From NCBI RefSeq assembly GCF_007741515.1, contig NZ_CP036263.1, forward strand, positions 186,001 to 250,000: a stretch of 64,000 bases of DNA, in the 5' to 3' direction. Below the pieces are notes generated by a model, which saw only the letters and a list, made by a program, of their open reading frames with translations, was not told where the DNA came from and did no database searches. The DNA is from Adhaeretor mobilis (lineage in GTDB: Bacteria; Planctomycetota; Planctomycetia; Pirellulales; Lacipirellulaceae). The translations under genes were made by a program, and so were the position numbers. Below are positions 8,653-17,358 of this stretch, in pieces (the first letter of the stretch is position 1; the number at the start of each line of letters is the position of its first letter).

Positions 8653-9666
8653 CTAGGGCACCTCGACATGGTCGAGGATCGCCTCGACCACCTCTTCTGA
8701 ACTCTTTTCTTCCGCTTCCGCTTCGTAGGTCACGATGACACGGTGGCGAAGCACATCGAGTGCAATGTCTTTCACGTCCTGCGGAGTGACGTAGCCACGT
8801 CCCTTGAGGAACGCCATCGCCTTGGCGGCCAGCGTTAGGTTGATCGTCGCACGTGGCGAACCGCCATACTGAATCAGATGACCGATTTCCAAGCCGCATG
8901 ACTTGGGATCTCGCGTGGCCATCACCAGATCGACGATGTAATTGCGAACCTTGTCGTCAACATAGATTTCGTCCACGAGGCCGCGAGCCCTGACGATGTC
9001 CGCCGGAGTCATCACTGGAGTGACGCTATGTTGGGCTCCTGTTCTCGACATGCGGTCAAGGATTTGAAGCTCTTCCTCACGATTGGGATAGCCAACCACG
9101 ACCTTGAGCATGAAGCGGTCCATTTGCGCTTCGGGCAACGGGTACGTGCCCTCCTGCTCAACTGGGTTTTGAGTGGCCATCACTAGAAACGGATCGTCGA
9201 GTGGAAACGTCCTCGATCCGATCGTCACTTGCCGTTCCTGCATCGCTTCCAACAGGGCACTTTGCACCTTGGCTGGAGCCCGATTGATCTCGTCCGCCAA
9301 AATGAGGTTCGAGAAAATAGGACCTTTTTGAATGACGAATTTCTGTTCTTTCGGCTGATAGATCAGCGTGCCCAGCAGATCCGCGGGCAATAGGTCGGGC
9401 GTAAACTGCAATCGCTGAAACCCGGTGTCGATACCTTTTGCCAGACTCGCCACGGCTGTTGTTTTCGCCAGACCAGGAACGCCTTCGATCAACAGATGGC
9501 CGTTGCCCAACAAGCCGACGAACATTCTCTCGATCAACTGACGCTGACCGACGATGACATGGCCAACTTCGTCGAGAAGTCTTGAGAAGGGCTGACTGCG
9601 AATTTTGATTTCTTCGGTGAGTTGGTTCACACGTTGATTCACGGTTGTCTTGGTTTCGATAGTCAT
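8653..9666 (-). CDS. moxR: MoxR-family AAA+ ATPase
   Basis: 337 residues from ATG 9666 (MTIETKTT), which has GAGG upstream; the frame runs further upstream to 9840 but that part has no family similarity. It shows the MoxR pattern: VIVGQ near 38, Walker A GVPGLAKTT near 62-70, Walker B LADEINRAP near 122, sensor 1 ATQNPVEQEGTYPLPEAQMD and the sensor-2 region SPRATINL. MoxR ATPases act as chaperone-like factors for VWA proteins, and this gene leads the cluster of DUF58 and Bat genes. An 11-bp hairpin separates it from the DUF58 gene, which may give it a separate mRNA level. Confidence 0.93.
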   Translation of the reverse strand: MTIETKTTVNQRVNQLTEEIKIRSQPFSRLLDEVGHVIVGQRQLIERMFVGLLGNGHLLIEGVPGLAKTTAVASLAKGIDTGFQRLQFTPDLLPADLLGTLIYQPKEQKFVIQKGPIFSNLILADEINRAPAKVQSALLEAMQERQVTIGSRTFPLDDPFLVMATQNPVEQEGTYPLPEAQMDRFMLKVVVGYPNREEELQILDRMSRTGAQHSVTPVMTPADIVRARGLVDEIYVDDKVRNYIVDLVMATRDPKSCGLEIGHLIQYGGSPRATINLTLAAKAMAFLKGRGYVTPQDVKDIALDVLRHRVIVTYEAEAEEKSSEEVVEAILDHVEVP

Positions 9667-10053
9667 CTGATTTACCTCGTTCAGTTGGATTGCTTGGAGC
9701 TGGTCGACACTTGTGTCGGGTTGAGATGTCGACAAATGACAATCGCAAGCTCCGTGCCAAAGTGCACGTCGCGACGAACCTGAGACAGTTCGTACGAGGA
9801 ATCGAGGAAGAATGCTCGGGTGGCTTGTTTGCCCAGCCATGCAGCAGTTCGCTGAGTCGTGGCACCTTGCCCCACTGTGGACTTTTGCCCCACGAAAGCT
9901 CTATCAACGACGGTCCATCAATCCACTATGGCGAAGTTTGAGCGCACTTCGGTTCGCTCTAGAGGGTGTTCGGCTGGTTTGAGACTGCAATACGAGCGCC
10001 AGTCCCGCTACACGTCCGTGCGACACGCAATAGAACACACGTAGCCAACTGCA
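9667..10053. other. Gap without a recognisable gene
   Basis: This stretch upstream of moxR should contain the operon promoter. Short open frames on both strands (for example minus 9681-9893) have no family motif and no clear ribosome site. I see nothing else definable in it. Confidence 0.4.
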
Positions 10054-10200
10054 CTATTCGCTTGGCCTCACAACCAAAACGGGACAGGGACTTGAACGCA
10101 GCGCGCGTTCGGTCGCACTTCCCATCAGCAGATGCTCTAAACCCGAACGACCATGAGTCGCCATGACGAGCAAGAGCGTATTTCAAAGCTTCGATTTGCT
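10054..10200 (-). pseudogene. Remnant of a universal stress protein (UspA) gene
   Basis: On the minus strand 10176-10054 reads 40 codons ending in TAG that match the end of UspA proteins: [12 protein letters not shown], then the ATP-binding pattern [12 protein letters not shown] and [18 protein letters not shown]. Directly upstream the frame meets a TGA, and the expected preceding residues (IEALKYA) lie in another frame at about 10178-10198 with a TAG before them. The rest of the gene is not recognisable up to 10480. This is a decayed gene, not a sequencing slip, because several lesions are present. Confidence 0.7.
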
Positions 10201-10494
10201 AGCTGAATGTAAGTTCGCGAGCTTTGTAGTAGTGGTCGAGCGTTGCGCCACTATCGGCTGCGTTGGAATATCAAACGCACCATCGCTCACCTGCAAAGCT
10301 TCCACAGAATCATTGTGCGGCACGAGTTCTACCAGCCGCGTTTAACTTAAGTGCCTTCGAGCACCAGGCTTCCGTTGGCTGGGTTACAGTTTCCTGCAGA
10401 CATTCGACAGTGCGGCCCCATGTCGGTGCTAAGAATTGGCTGGACGGCAAAAACGGCATTAACCATTTTTCAAATAACACGGGAGTTTCGCGCT

Positions 10495-10611
10495 ATGGCA
10501 TGGTCTAGAAACCGCGTTCCCAAGTGCCGCAAGCACCGAGCTAGCGGCCAAGCAATCGTTACCCTCAGCGGTAGCGATCACTACCTAGGCCCACGCGGCA
10601 CGAAAGCCAGC
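10495..10611 (+). pseudogene. Truncated tyrosine-recombinase (integrase) N-terminus
   Basis: ATG 10495 is preceded by GGGAG at 10481-10485. The 39 codons read MAWSRNRVPKCRKHRASGQ and on to VTLSGSDHYLGPRGTKAS, the typical N-terminal arm of planctomycete site-specific integrases (VPKYRKHRASGQAVVT, YLGPHGT). After 10611 similarity stops; the frame runs on to 10788 into the end of the neighbouring gene without integrase features. The catalytic R-H-R-Y core is absent, so this is an inactive fragment. Confidence 0.72.
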
Positions 10612-10725
10612 TGTCTTGCTTCGCTCAGGGGTTCGTCAATCCAGCCGCAGCAAGCTGAAATCTACCTAGCTCCATTTGGAGGGGATCCTGAGGAGAGACA
10701 GGCTTACCAGTGGGGGGAGGGATCT

Positions 10726-11766
10726 TTAGATATTCACTCGCTTCGTTTTCGCCATCCATTTTCTGACGAACACGACGCCGCCAACTAGTGCCATCATCAT
10801 CCACGCGCCTGGCTCGGGGACAGCAGCGACGTAATTCACTCTTAACGTTCCGGCGCTTAAGGCGAGATCAGACCAAGTACCACTGATGTCCTGATCGTCA
10901 AGAATGAAATCACCGAGTGTCGTTCCGGAATACAGACTGCCATAAGTCAGGATTGTATACTCTCCGTCAGCTAGTGAGCCCAATGCACTTGGTCTAATCG
11001 TCATGGTAGAACCAAGCCGAAGAGTACCTACAGAGACCATATCTAAGTCACCGTCGATGGCCGCCTGGAAAGTACCACCACTACTCAAGGTGCGAAATTC
11101 GCCAATGAAATCAACCTCCGAGTTGCTTCCGCTAACACTCAGAGTCCAGTCATCATAGAGTAGGGAATTTCCGGATACTGAGAGGTTTCCGCCATTTTCT
11201 ATGTGGATCTCAGAGTTTGCGGTTGTGCCTCCGCTAGAAGATCCGATTGTGAGTCCCTGGCTAGAAGAAAAACTACTGCCCGATCCAACAACCGAGAGGG
11301 AGCCTGTGGCACCAGCGAAAGGGGCAATCTGGAAACCAGTTGTTCCCGTATGAGTGTAAGTGCCACCCGTACTCACGCTCAGCACCCCTGTGCTGACATT
11401 TGCGCCTATCTTGACTTTCCCAGTGCTAGTTAGAGATCCATTCGATTCGACGTTGATGGTTCCGCTGCTGCCGGAAGATTCGCCGATGGTAATGTCCATG
11501 GTGTTCTGAGCACCTTGCGGACCGTCAACAGTCGCAATTGCTGGAGAAATACCACTGCCGGAAGTTGTGCCAACTATTGCGATATCATCTGAGTCAGGAG
11601 GCGTGTCCACAACACCACCATTGTCCCAGTTGGTTCCAACATTCCAATTGCCCGACGTATCCATCCGAACATTAACAATTACTGCCTGAGCTGAATGAGC
11701 AACAAGTCCGTAGCTCATAAGCCCCAGTACAATCACACTTAGTTGCTTTTGCATGACGTTTATCAT
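10726..11766 (-). CDS. PEP-CTERM sorted secreted beta protein, copy A of a tandem pair
   Basis: 346 residues: signal peptide (LSVIVLGLMSYGLVAHSAQA), a GNWNVGTNWDNGG entry typical of autotransporter-like passenger repeats, a Ser/Gly/Thr-rich beta region and a C-terminal sorting tail VPEPGAWMMM plus hydrophobic helix and basic end (RKWMAKTKR). An exosortase is expected to cut the tail. It shares long stretches with the next gene, for example LLYDDWTLSVSGS and ALGSLADGEYT, so the two are duplicates. Start 11766 or the ATG four codons later are both possible. Function unknown; probably displayed on or released from the cell surface. Confidence 0.85.
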   Translation of the reverse strand: MINVMQKQLSVIVLGLMSYGLVAHSAQAVIVNVRMDTSGNWNVGTNWDNGGVVDTPPDSDDIAIVGTTSGSGISPAIATVDGPQGAQNTMDITIGESSGSSGTINVESNGSLTSTGKVKIGANVSTGVLSVSTGGTYTHTGTTGFQIAPFAGATGSLSVVGSGSSFSSSQGLTIGSSSGGTTANSEIHIENGGNLSVSGNSLLYDDWTLSVSGSNSEVDFIGEFRTLSSGGTFQAAIDGDLDMVSVGTLRLGSTMTIRPSALGSLADGEYTILTYGSLYSGTTLGDFILDDQDISGTWSDLALSAGTLRVNYVAAVPEPGAWMMMALVGGVVFVRKWMAKTKRVNI

Positions 11767-11911
11767 ATCGCTGAAAATGCTGCGGCGAGTTGCTCATGTC
11801 TGAGCGGAAAACCGCGTAGGCAAATGAAGTATTTAGGTCTTACTGCAAATTCAATGCTTCAAAATGAAATCCTCGGCCTACCACACAAGGTGGCGGACCG
11901 AGGAGGTTTGT

Positions 11912-12907
11912 CTAACGTCGCTTGCGAACCGTCAGGCCCAGGCCGGCGGCCAAGGTCAGCATGACCAAGGAGGTCGGCTCGGGTATAGTCGCCGCAGCGT
12001 AGTTTAGGACCAAGGCGTTTGAACCAACACTCTGGATGGTCCAAGTACCGCTGGGGTCGACATCGTTTAGTGCCATATCGCTGGCATCGGTACCACTGGC
12101 CAAGCTACTGTATCGCATGACGGTGTAGTCACCGCTAGCCAACGCACCCAATGCCATCGGTTCGATTGTCATCGTGTGGGCATCGAGACGCAGTGAGTTG
12201 GCCAAATCGACGTTTAGGTCTCCATCCACGCCTACCTTGTAGGTGCCGCTATTGAGAGCGCGTAACTGGCCGGCGAAATCGACATCGGCACTGCTTCCGC
12301 TCACGCTCAAGGTCCAATCGTCGTAAAGTAGCGATTGTTGGTTGACCGTCACATTGAGAGTTCCGCCGTTCTTGACTTCAACCAAGCCCGTGGCGTTGGC
12401 GCCACCAGAAGAGGAACCAATTGACACGCCCTGGGTGGTGGAAATCACGGTTCCACCATCGACAGATAGCGTGCCATTGCTGCCAGCTCCATTCCCCACG
12501 ACAAATCCACCAGTTCCGCTGTGGGTGAAAGTGCCACCGGAGTACACGTTAAGCGTGCCAGTGCTCGTTGGGCCTGCAGCAATTTGCGTGCGGTTGAAGT
12601 CCGTCAGACTTCCGCCTGACTGAACATTAATGGTGCCAGTGGTGCTAGTGCTCTCTCCAAGGATGATGCGGCTAGCATCCTGAGCGTCGGTGACTTCTGC
12701 GGTAGCGGGTGAAATTCCGCCACCGGAGCTCGAACCTACATTGGCGAGATCGGAAGTGCCGTTGGTCGGTACTGCGCCACCGTCCCAGTTGGCTGCAACA
12801 TTCCAGTTGCCTGAGGTGCTCATTCGCAACGTTGCTGCCTGGGAAGTCCCGGCGAGCATGCCGATAATTGCGAACCCAAAACAAATGTCTCTTAAGTGCG
12901 TTCTCAT
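11912..12907 (-). CDS. PEP-CTERM sorted secreted beta protein, copy B of a tandem pair
   Basis: 331 residues. ATG 12907 has a good GGGAG site. There is a signal peptide (CFGFAIIGMLAGTSQA), the GNWNVAANWDGGAVP entry, a low-complexity beta region with GTLNVYSGG type repeats, and the tail IPEPTSLVMLTLAAG ending in RKRR. Compared with the downstream copy, the middle motif LLYDDWTLSVSGS and the segment before the tail are almost the same, while the repeat region differs. The 145-base spacing suggests two genes expressed together or from like promoters. Function unknown. Confidence 0.87.
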   Translation of the reverse strand: MRTHLRDICFGFAIIGMLAGTSQAATLRMSTSGNWNVAANWDGGAVPTNGTSDLANVGSSSGGGISPATAEVTDAQDASRIILGESTSTTGTINVQSGGSLTDFNRTQIAAGPTSTGTLNVYSGGTFTHSGTGGFVVGNGAGSNGTLSVDGGTVISTTQGVSIGSSSGGANATGLVEVKNGGTLNVTVNQQSLLYDDWTLSVSGSSADVDFAGQLRALNSGTYKVGVDGDLNVDLANSLRLDAHTMTIEPMALGALASGDYTVMRYSSLASGTDASDMALNDVDPSGTWTIQSVGSNALVLNYAAATIPEPTSLVMLTLAAGLGLTVRKRR

Positions 12908-13779
12908 AATTTCTCCCTCAAATGATTGGTGCTGGAAAAGGAAACGTGCGTCTGTCCGAGCCCTACGCCCTGTGACGGAGGAGCAATTGGCAAATCTGCT
13001 TGCGGCCGCTCAGCAATGTCAGTCTGCTACTGAGCCGATGGATCGCGGAAGTTGACTCAAGCCTTCTGAAAAGTAAGGAAAAGGAGGCACTCCCTAGGGA
13101 GCAAAACAAGCAAGATCCCGCAGATTTGTTGGACCCGCGCCTGATCACAACTAGATAGTTAACTTACCTAACTAGAGATTTTGCTGTAATCCGCAAGCTT
13201 TGTCAATCCTTTTTGGAATTGTTTTCAGCCGTGTTTCTAGGCCTTAACGCGAGATTCGATATAAGTGCTTTTGTCACTGCAGTTTGCGGAAAGCCGCTTT
13301 CATCGGCCCACGACTTACAAACAGCTGGGGGGCAGGTTTTCTACTACGCCGACCATGTCGTGTCATATTCGGGTGCGACTGTGTCGGGAGTCGATTGGTC
13401 GAGCGTCTGGTGTTGCCTCTGGCAATTTTGATAGTTAGTCGACCTGCAAGAAAACACAGCCTTGTCGCTTCTAGGTCGAGCCAAGATCCAGAGCGAGAGC
13501 TTGCTCTGGAGAAAATGTCGACGGGGACAAGTAGCCCGATGTAGCGCTCCAGATTGTTGTGTCTGCAAGTGCAGGAACTCTGTCGTGCGTAGGCACGATC
13601 GCAATGCTCGGTCCTTGGGGATTCATGCGAGAACCTTCTCTGTCCACGGAGCCTTTACCAGATGGCTGTCATCTGGGGGCCACAGAACTCAGCAGCGGTG
13701 TTATCGTTTCCCGATTGCCCTACACTATCACGGGGCAATAGCCATTCGGACCATCCTCATTCGAAATATTGAGCACTGA
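12908..13779. other. 872-base divergent gap between a PEP-CTERM gene and an SSS symporter
   Basis: No convincing gene. It holds the operator-like motif at 13156-13171 and a small perfect hairpin, CCAGAGC with GCTCTGG at 13488-13509. Short open frames on the plus strand (13462-13779 and others) lack a ribosome site and family motifs. Confidence 0.45.
13156..13171 (-). promoter_or_regulatory. Operator-like motif (TTAGGTAAGTTAACTA)
   Basis: On the minus strand the site reads TTAGGTAAGTTAACTA; on the plus strand TAGTTA at 13156-13161 and TAACTA at 13169-13174 form an inverted repeat with a 7-base spacer. It matches the site before the PEP-CTERM gene at 31212 in 13 of 16 positions. It lies about 250 bases upstream of the PEP-CTERM gene starting at 12907 and about 610 upstream of the symporter. 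Likely a repressor site, possibly of the ROK protein encoded at 29920; inference. Confidence 0.45.
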
Positions 13780-15732
13780 ATGATACTCTCACCACTGGAT
13801 TGGTGCATCGTCACTGGCTTCCTGTTGCTTACCTTGGCGATTGGGGTGGGAGTCTCCAAACGTGCGGGGAAGAACACCGGCGAATTCTTTCTCTCAGGTC
13901 GGTCTATGCCGTGGTGGCTGCTCGGCATGTCTATGGTAGCCACGACATTCTCGACGGACACACCTAATCTAGTAACCGATATCGTGCGGCAAAACGGAGT
14001 CGCTGGCAATTGGACTTGGTGGGCATTTCTGCTGACTGGAATGTTGACCGTGTTTGTTTACGCCAAGTTGTGGCGTCGCACGGGCATCATGACGGATATG
14101 GAATTCTATGAGATACGATATTCTGGCAAGTCGGCTGCTTTCCTGCGTGGGTTTCGAGCCATCTACCTAGGCCTGGTCTTCAATGTGATAACGATGGCCG
14201 GAATTACGCTGGCTGCAATAAAAATGGGGGAGGTGCTCTTTGGCATGCAGCCATTGCAAACCATTCTCGTTGCTTCGATTGTCACGGTCTTTTTTACAAG
14301 TTTGGGCGGTTTTCGGGGCGTTGTACTTACCGATTGCATATTGTTTTTCACTGCGATGATCGGTTCCCTAGCGGCAGCCTACTACGCTGTGAGTGAGGAG
14401 AGCGTAGGTGGTTTGTCCGGTCTCGCTTCGAACGATTCCCTTCAATCACATCTAGCAATTCTTCCCGACCCATCTAACAAGACGCTGTTAATTGAGGCAA
14501 TGATTCTCCCATTGTCCGTGCAGTGGTGGGCGAGTTGGTATCCGGGTGCGGAACCGGGCGGTGGTGGATTCATCGCTCAGCGTATGCTGGCAGCGCGCAA
14601 TTCCGAACATGCGATCGCGGCTACGCTCTTCTTCAACGTGGCTCATTATGCATTACGACCTTGGCCATGGATTGTCGTAGCGCTCTCATCCCTAGTTATT
14701 TTCCCATTAGATAGTCCATCCGAGAGAGACCGTGCCCAGAACGTACTCCGTACAGAACCACTTCAGTCCCAAGTAGCAAGGTGGCAATTAGACCCAGAGT
14801 CCGTTTCTCCCGCGCTCCGTCAAGAAATCGAAGACTTAAAGATCCAGGAGCAAGGCCTGACAACCCTTCGAGCTTCCTACCAAGACGTGGCATTCGACAA
14901 GTTTGGGCATGACCTAGCTTATTCTGCGATGCTCACGAAAATACCATCGGGCTGGCGAGGAATAGTCGTTGCCTCTCTAGTGGCCGCTTACATGTCCACG
15001 ATATCGACGATGCTCAATTGGGGAGCGTCGTATGCGGTGCACGACTTCTACAAGCGATTCTTGAGAGCGGAGGCATCTGAAAAGGAGCAGGTTTGGGTAG
15101 GCCGCTTGTTCACCGTTATCTTAATGGTTCTCTCGGCTACGATGGCACTCGCCTTAACCAATGCGAAGCAGTTGTTTGACATCCTTATCATGTTCGGCGC
15201 CGGGACTGGGCTGATATTCTTACTGCGATGGTTCTGGTGGAGAATCAACGCTTGGACTGAAATTGCCGGCATGGTTCTCTCGGGCGTGGTCTCTTTGGCT
15301 TTTACAGTAGGGACATTCAACGGTGAGAACCTTGGTGCAAGTCTAGGGATTTGGAAGTTCCCCACGATCGTTGCACTTACAACGCTAGGATGGCTTGCCG
15401 TAACGTGGGCCACGCCAGCGACTGACATGGGAACACTTAAGAAATTTTATGCTGGGACTCGTCCTGGGGGGCCTGGTTGGGCTCCGATTCGACAAGCACT
15501 ATATCAAGAAAACGATGCGGCAGTGGGAGGTGATTCAGGACTAGGTGCTGGATTGATCTGCACATTGCTGGGCATTTCCACGGTCTACTGCGCTCTGTTT
15601 GCTACTGGCTATTGGATCTTTGGTCATTTGGTCTCGGCAGCAATCTTCACTGGTATTTCTGTTCTCTCTGCAATAGGAGTAGCCAAGTTGTGGCATGCGA
15701 TGAGTCGCGAAGCAGCCGAAGAAGAAAGTTAG
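13780..15732 (+). CDS. Sodium:solute symporter (SSS family)
   Basis: 650 residues with about 14 membrane helices. The N-terminus has the family pattern: helix 1 (CIVTGFLLLTLAIGVGV), then the SSS motif FFLSGRSMPWWLLG, STDTPNLV and NWTWWAF. SSS proteins import sugars, sugar acids, amino acids or similar solutes with sodium. It is clearly related to the symporter at 24805 (shared ALRPWPWIVV and LLRWFWWRINAW) but has an extra hydrophilic insert of about 55 residues near 310-370 (around QSQVARWQLDPESVSP). The neighbouring SDR/aldolase operon suggests a sugar or sugar-acid substrate. Start ATG 13780 has only a weak ribosome site. Confidence 0.9.
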   Translation: MILSPLDWCIVTGFLLLTLAIGVGVSKRAGKNTGEFFLSGRSMPWWLLGMSMVATTFSTDTPNLVTDIVRQNGVAGNWTWWAFLLTGMLTVFVYAKLWRRTGIMTDMEFYEIRYSGKSAAFLRGFRAIYLGLVFNVITMAGITLAAIKMGEVLFGMQPLQTILVASIVTVFFTSLGGFRGVVLTDCILFFTAMIGSLAAAYYAVSEESVGGLSGLASNDSLQSHLAILPDPSNKTLLIEAMILPLSVQWWASWYPGAEPGGGGFIAQRMLAARNSEHAIAATLFFNVAHYALRPWPWIVVALSSLVIFPLDSPSERDRAQNVLRTEPLQSQVARWQLDPESVSPALRQEIEDLKIQEQGLTTLRASYQDVAFDKFGHDLAYSAMLTKIPSGWRGIVVASLVAAYMSTISTMLNWGASYAVHDFYKRFLRAEASEKEQVWVGRLFTVILMVLSATMALALTNAKQLFDILIMFGAGTGLIFLLRWFWWRINAWTEIAGMVLSGVVSLAFTVGTFNGENLGASLGIWKFPTIVALTTLGWLAVTWATPATDMGTLKKFYAGTRPGGPGWAPIRQALYQENDAAVGGDSGLGAGLICTLLGISTVYCALFATGYWIFGHLVSAAIFTGISVLSAIGVAKLWHAMSREAAEEES

Positions 15733-16326
15733 CGTCTTTCGCACTGGTTGAATCTAGAATTTGCCGTTGGAATTCTTCTAATTCGAATGAATGAACAATG
15801 CCAAAAGGAATGAGTTTGCGGTCGCTCAATGGCGGCCTCGCTGGTGCTCTCCCCTCTGTGCTCCCCAGGGGTATGAGAATCTCGTAGCAGTTTGTGGCCG
15901 AAACGAGATTCTCGTTGTCGGAACCCGCACGGAATAGGCCGAACAGGTAGTGAAGCTTCTCGAATAGGAATAGGCGGCGCTGACCAGCCCAGCCAGTGAC
16001 GGTAGTCCCGCAGTTCTCGGTGATGGACGCCTGGTGTGGCTGAAGGTGAATTGAGATTGGTCTCAACAATCTTGGAGCCGGCTGGGGAGTAGTGATCTGA
16101 CCGAAACGATGGCGAAACCCTAGTTCTAGAGAGCAAGCCACCCAGGCTAGCTGTGAAGATTGTTTGCTATTTCATTGTCTCTCGCTTGCTGATGACAGCA
16201 GAACGTTTAGAATTAGTTAATATTCTGAATTAAAGGCTCCGGACCTTTAGGTGACCCTCTGGATATTAGTTCCGATGGTGCCGGATCGCCCCGCCGTATT
16301 AGCCTAGCCTCCACTGTGAGTTTCCG
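15733..16326. other. 594-base gap without a supported gene
   Basis: A minus-strand frame of 164 codons (15647-16141) overlaps the end of the symporter gene and has no recognisable domain, signal peptide or ribosome site; I treat it as chance. A/T-rich GAATTAGTTAATATTC at 16211-16226 is a weak relative of the operator motif and lies about 100 bases before the SDR gene. Confidence 0.35.
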
Positions 16327-17358
16327 ATGATCTTCCCCGTCAGCAGCGTGAACCAACTTGAGCAACATGTCAGCCAACCTAGTGACGAAACGGTTGAGGC
16401 GCTGCGTTCGCTGCCCGGAGATTTGATGGTGCTAGGGGCGGGTGGGAAGATGGGTCCTACGCTTACAAGAATGGCCAGAGAGGTATGGTCCCGCCTGGGA
16501 AAGAACCGGCGCGTCTTTGCCGTGAGCCGATTTGGGGACCAACAAGCCAGGCAAACCCTGGAAGCGCTGGGGGTTGATATCTTGGCCGGTGACCTACTGG
16601 ACGAGACTTTTGTGCGATCATTGCCTGAGTGTGAGAATATCATGTTCATGGCCGGGATGAAGTTTGGCACACAAGGCCAGCAGCCGACCACATGGGCGAC
16701 CAATGTTTATCTGCCCGGGTTGGTTTGTGAAAAGTTTGCCAAGAGCCGAATTGCCGCCTTTTCGACCGGTAACATTTATGGGTTGGTTCCAGTCGAGGGA
16801 AATCAAGGCTCGCGCGAAGCCGACGCTCCGAACCCCTCGGGCGAGTACGCGATGAGTTGCCTGGGGCGAGAGCGCATGTTTCAGTACTTCAGCAGCAAGA
16901 ATCAAACGCCCGTTTCGATCCTGCGACTCAACTACGCCAGCGAACTCCGCTATGGCGTGCTTGTAGATCTCGCCATGCAGGTGCAAGCGGAAACTCCTAT
17001 TTCGCTGGCAATGGGGCACTGCAATGTCATCTGGCAAGGCGATGCCTGCGAGATGGCGCTGCGCAGCTTGCTGCACACGGAGAGTCCGGCCAGAATTTTC
17101 AACATGACCGGTCCCGAGGTGGTTTCTTGCCGAGACGTTTGCGAGCGGTTTGGCAAACTGCTGGACAAGCCCGTTCAATTCACTGAAACCGAGTCGGAAA
17201 CGGCCCTGCTCAATAATTCGCATGACGCTTATGAATTGCTTGGGCGACCGCAGGTTTCCCTCGACGCGATGATTAAAGGCGTTGCGCATTGGATCGATCA
17301 GGTGGGCGACACCTGGAACAAACCAACCCATTTTGAGGTTCGCGATGGCAAATTCTGA
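16327..17358 (+). CDS. NAD-dependent epimerase/dehydratase (extended SDR) with altered active site
   Basis: 343 residues. The Rossmann motif is LGAGGKMG near 38-45 (GxxGxxG), followed by VFAVSRFG and GDLLDE. The serine region is AFSTGNIYG, and the place of the catalytic YxxxK reads GEYAMSCLGRER, so lysine is replaced by cysteine. Extended SDRs act on nucleotide sugars or sugar acids; with the lysine missing, chemistry may be changed. The stop overlaps the next gene by 14 bases, so the two are coupled and may work in one catabolic route. The start at 16327 gives a normal length for the family. Confidence 0.82.
   Translation: MIFPVSSVNQLEQHVSQPSDETVEALRSLPGDLMVLGAGGKMGPTLTRMAREVWSRLGKNRRVFAVSRFGDQQARQTLEALGVDILAGDLLDETFVRSLPECENIMFMAGMKFGTQGQQPTTWATNVYLPGLVCEKFAKSRIAAFSTGNIYGLVPVEGNQGSREADAPNPSGEYAMSCLGRERMFQYFSSKNQTPVSILRLNYASELRYGVLVDLAMQVQAETPISLAMGHCNVIWQGDACEMALRSLLHTESPARIFNMTGPEVVSCRDVCERFGKLLDKPVQFTETESETALLNNSHDAYELLGRPQVSLDAMIKGVAHWIDQVGDTWNKPTHFEVRDGKF

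Noticed and set aside
13462..13779. A 105-codon plus-strand frame just before the symporter
   Set aside because: Arg/Cys-rich sequence without domain or ribosome site; ends at the start of the real gene.
15647..16141. A 164-codon minus-strand frame in the gap before the SDR gene
   Set aside because: It overlaps the end of the symporter gene, has no recognisable domain, and another frame of the same stretch is equally open.
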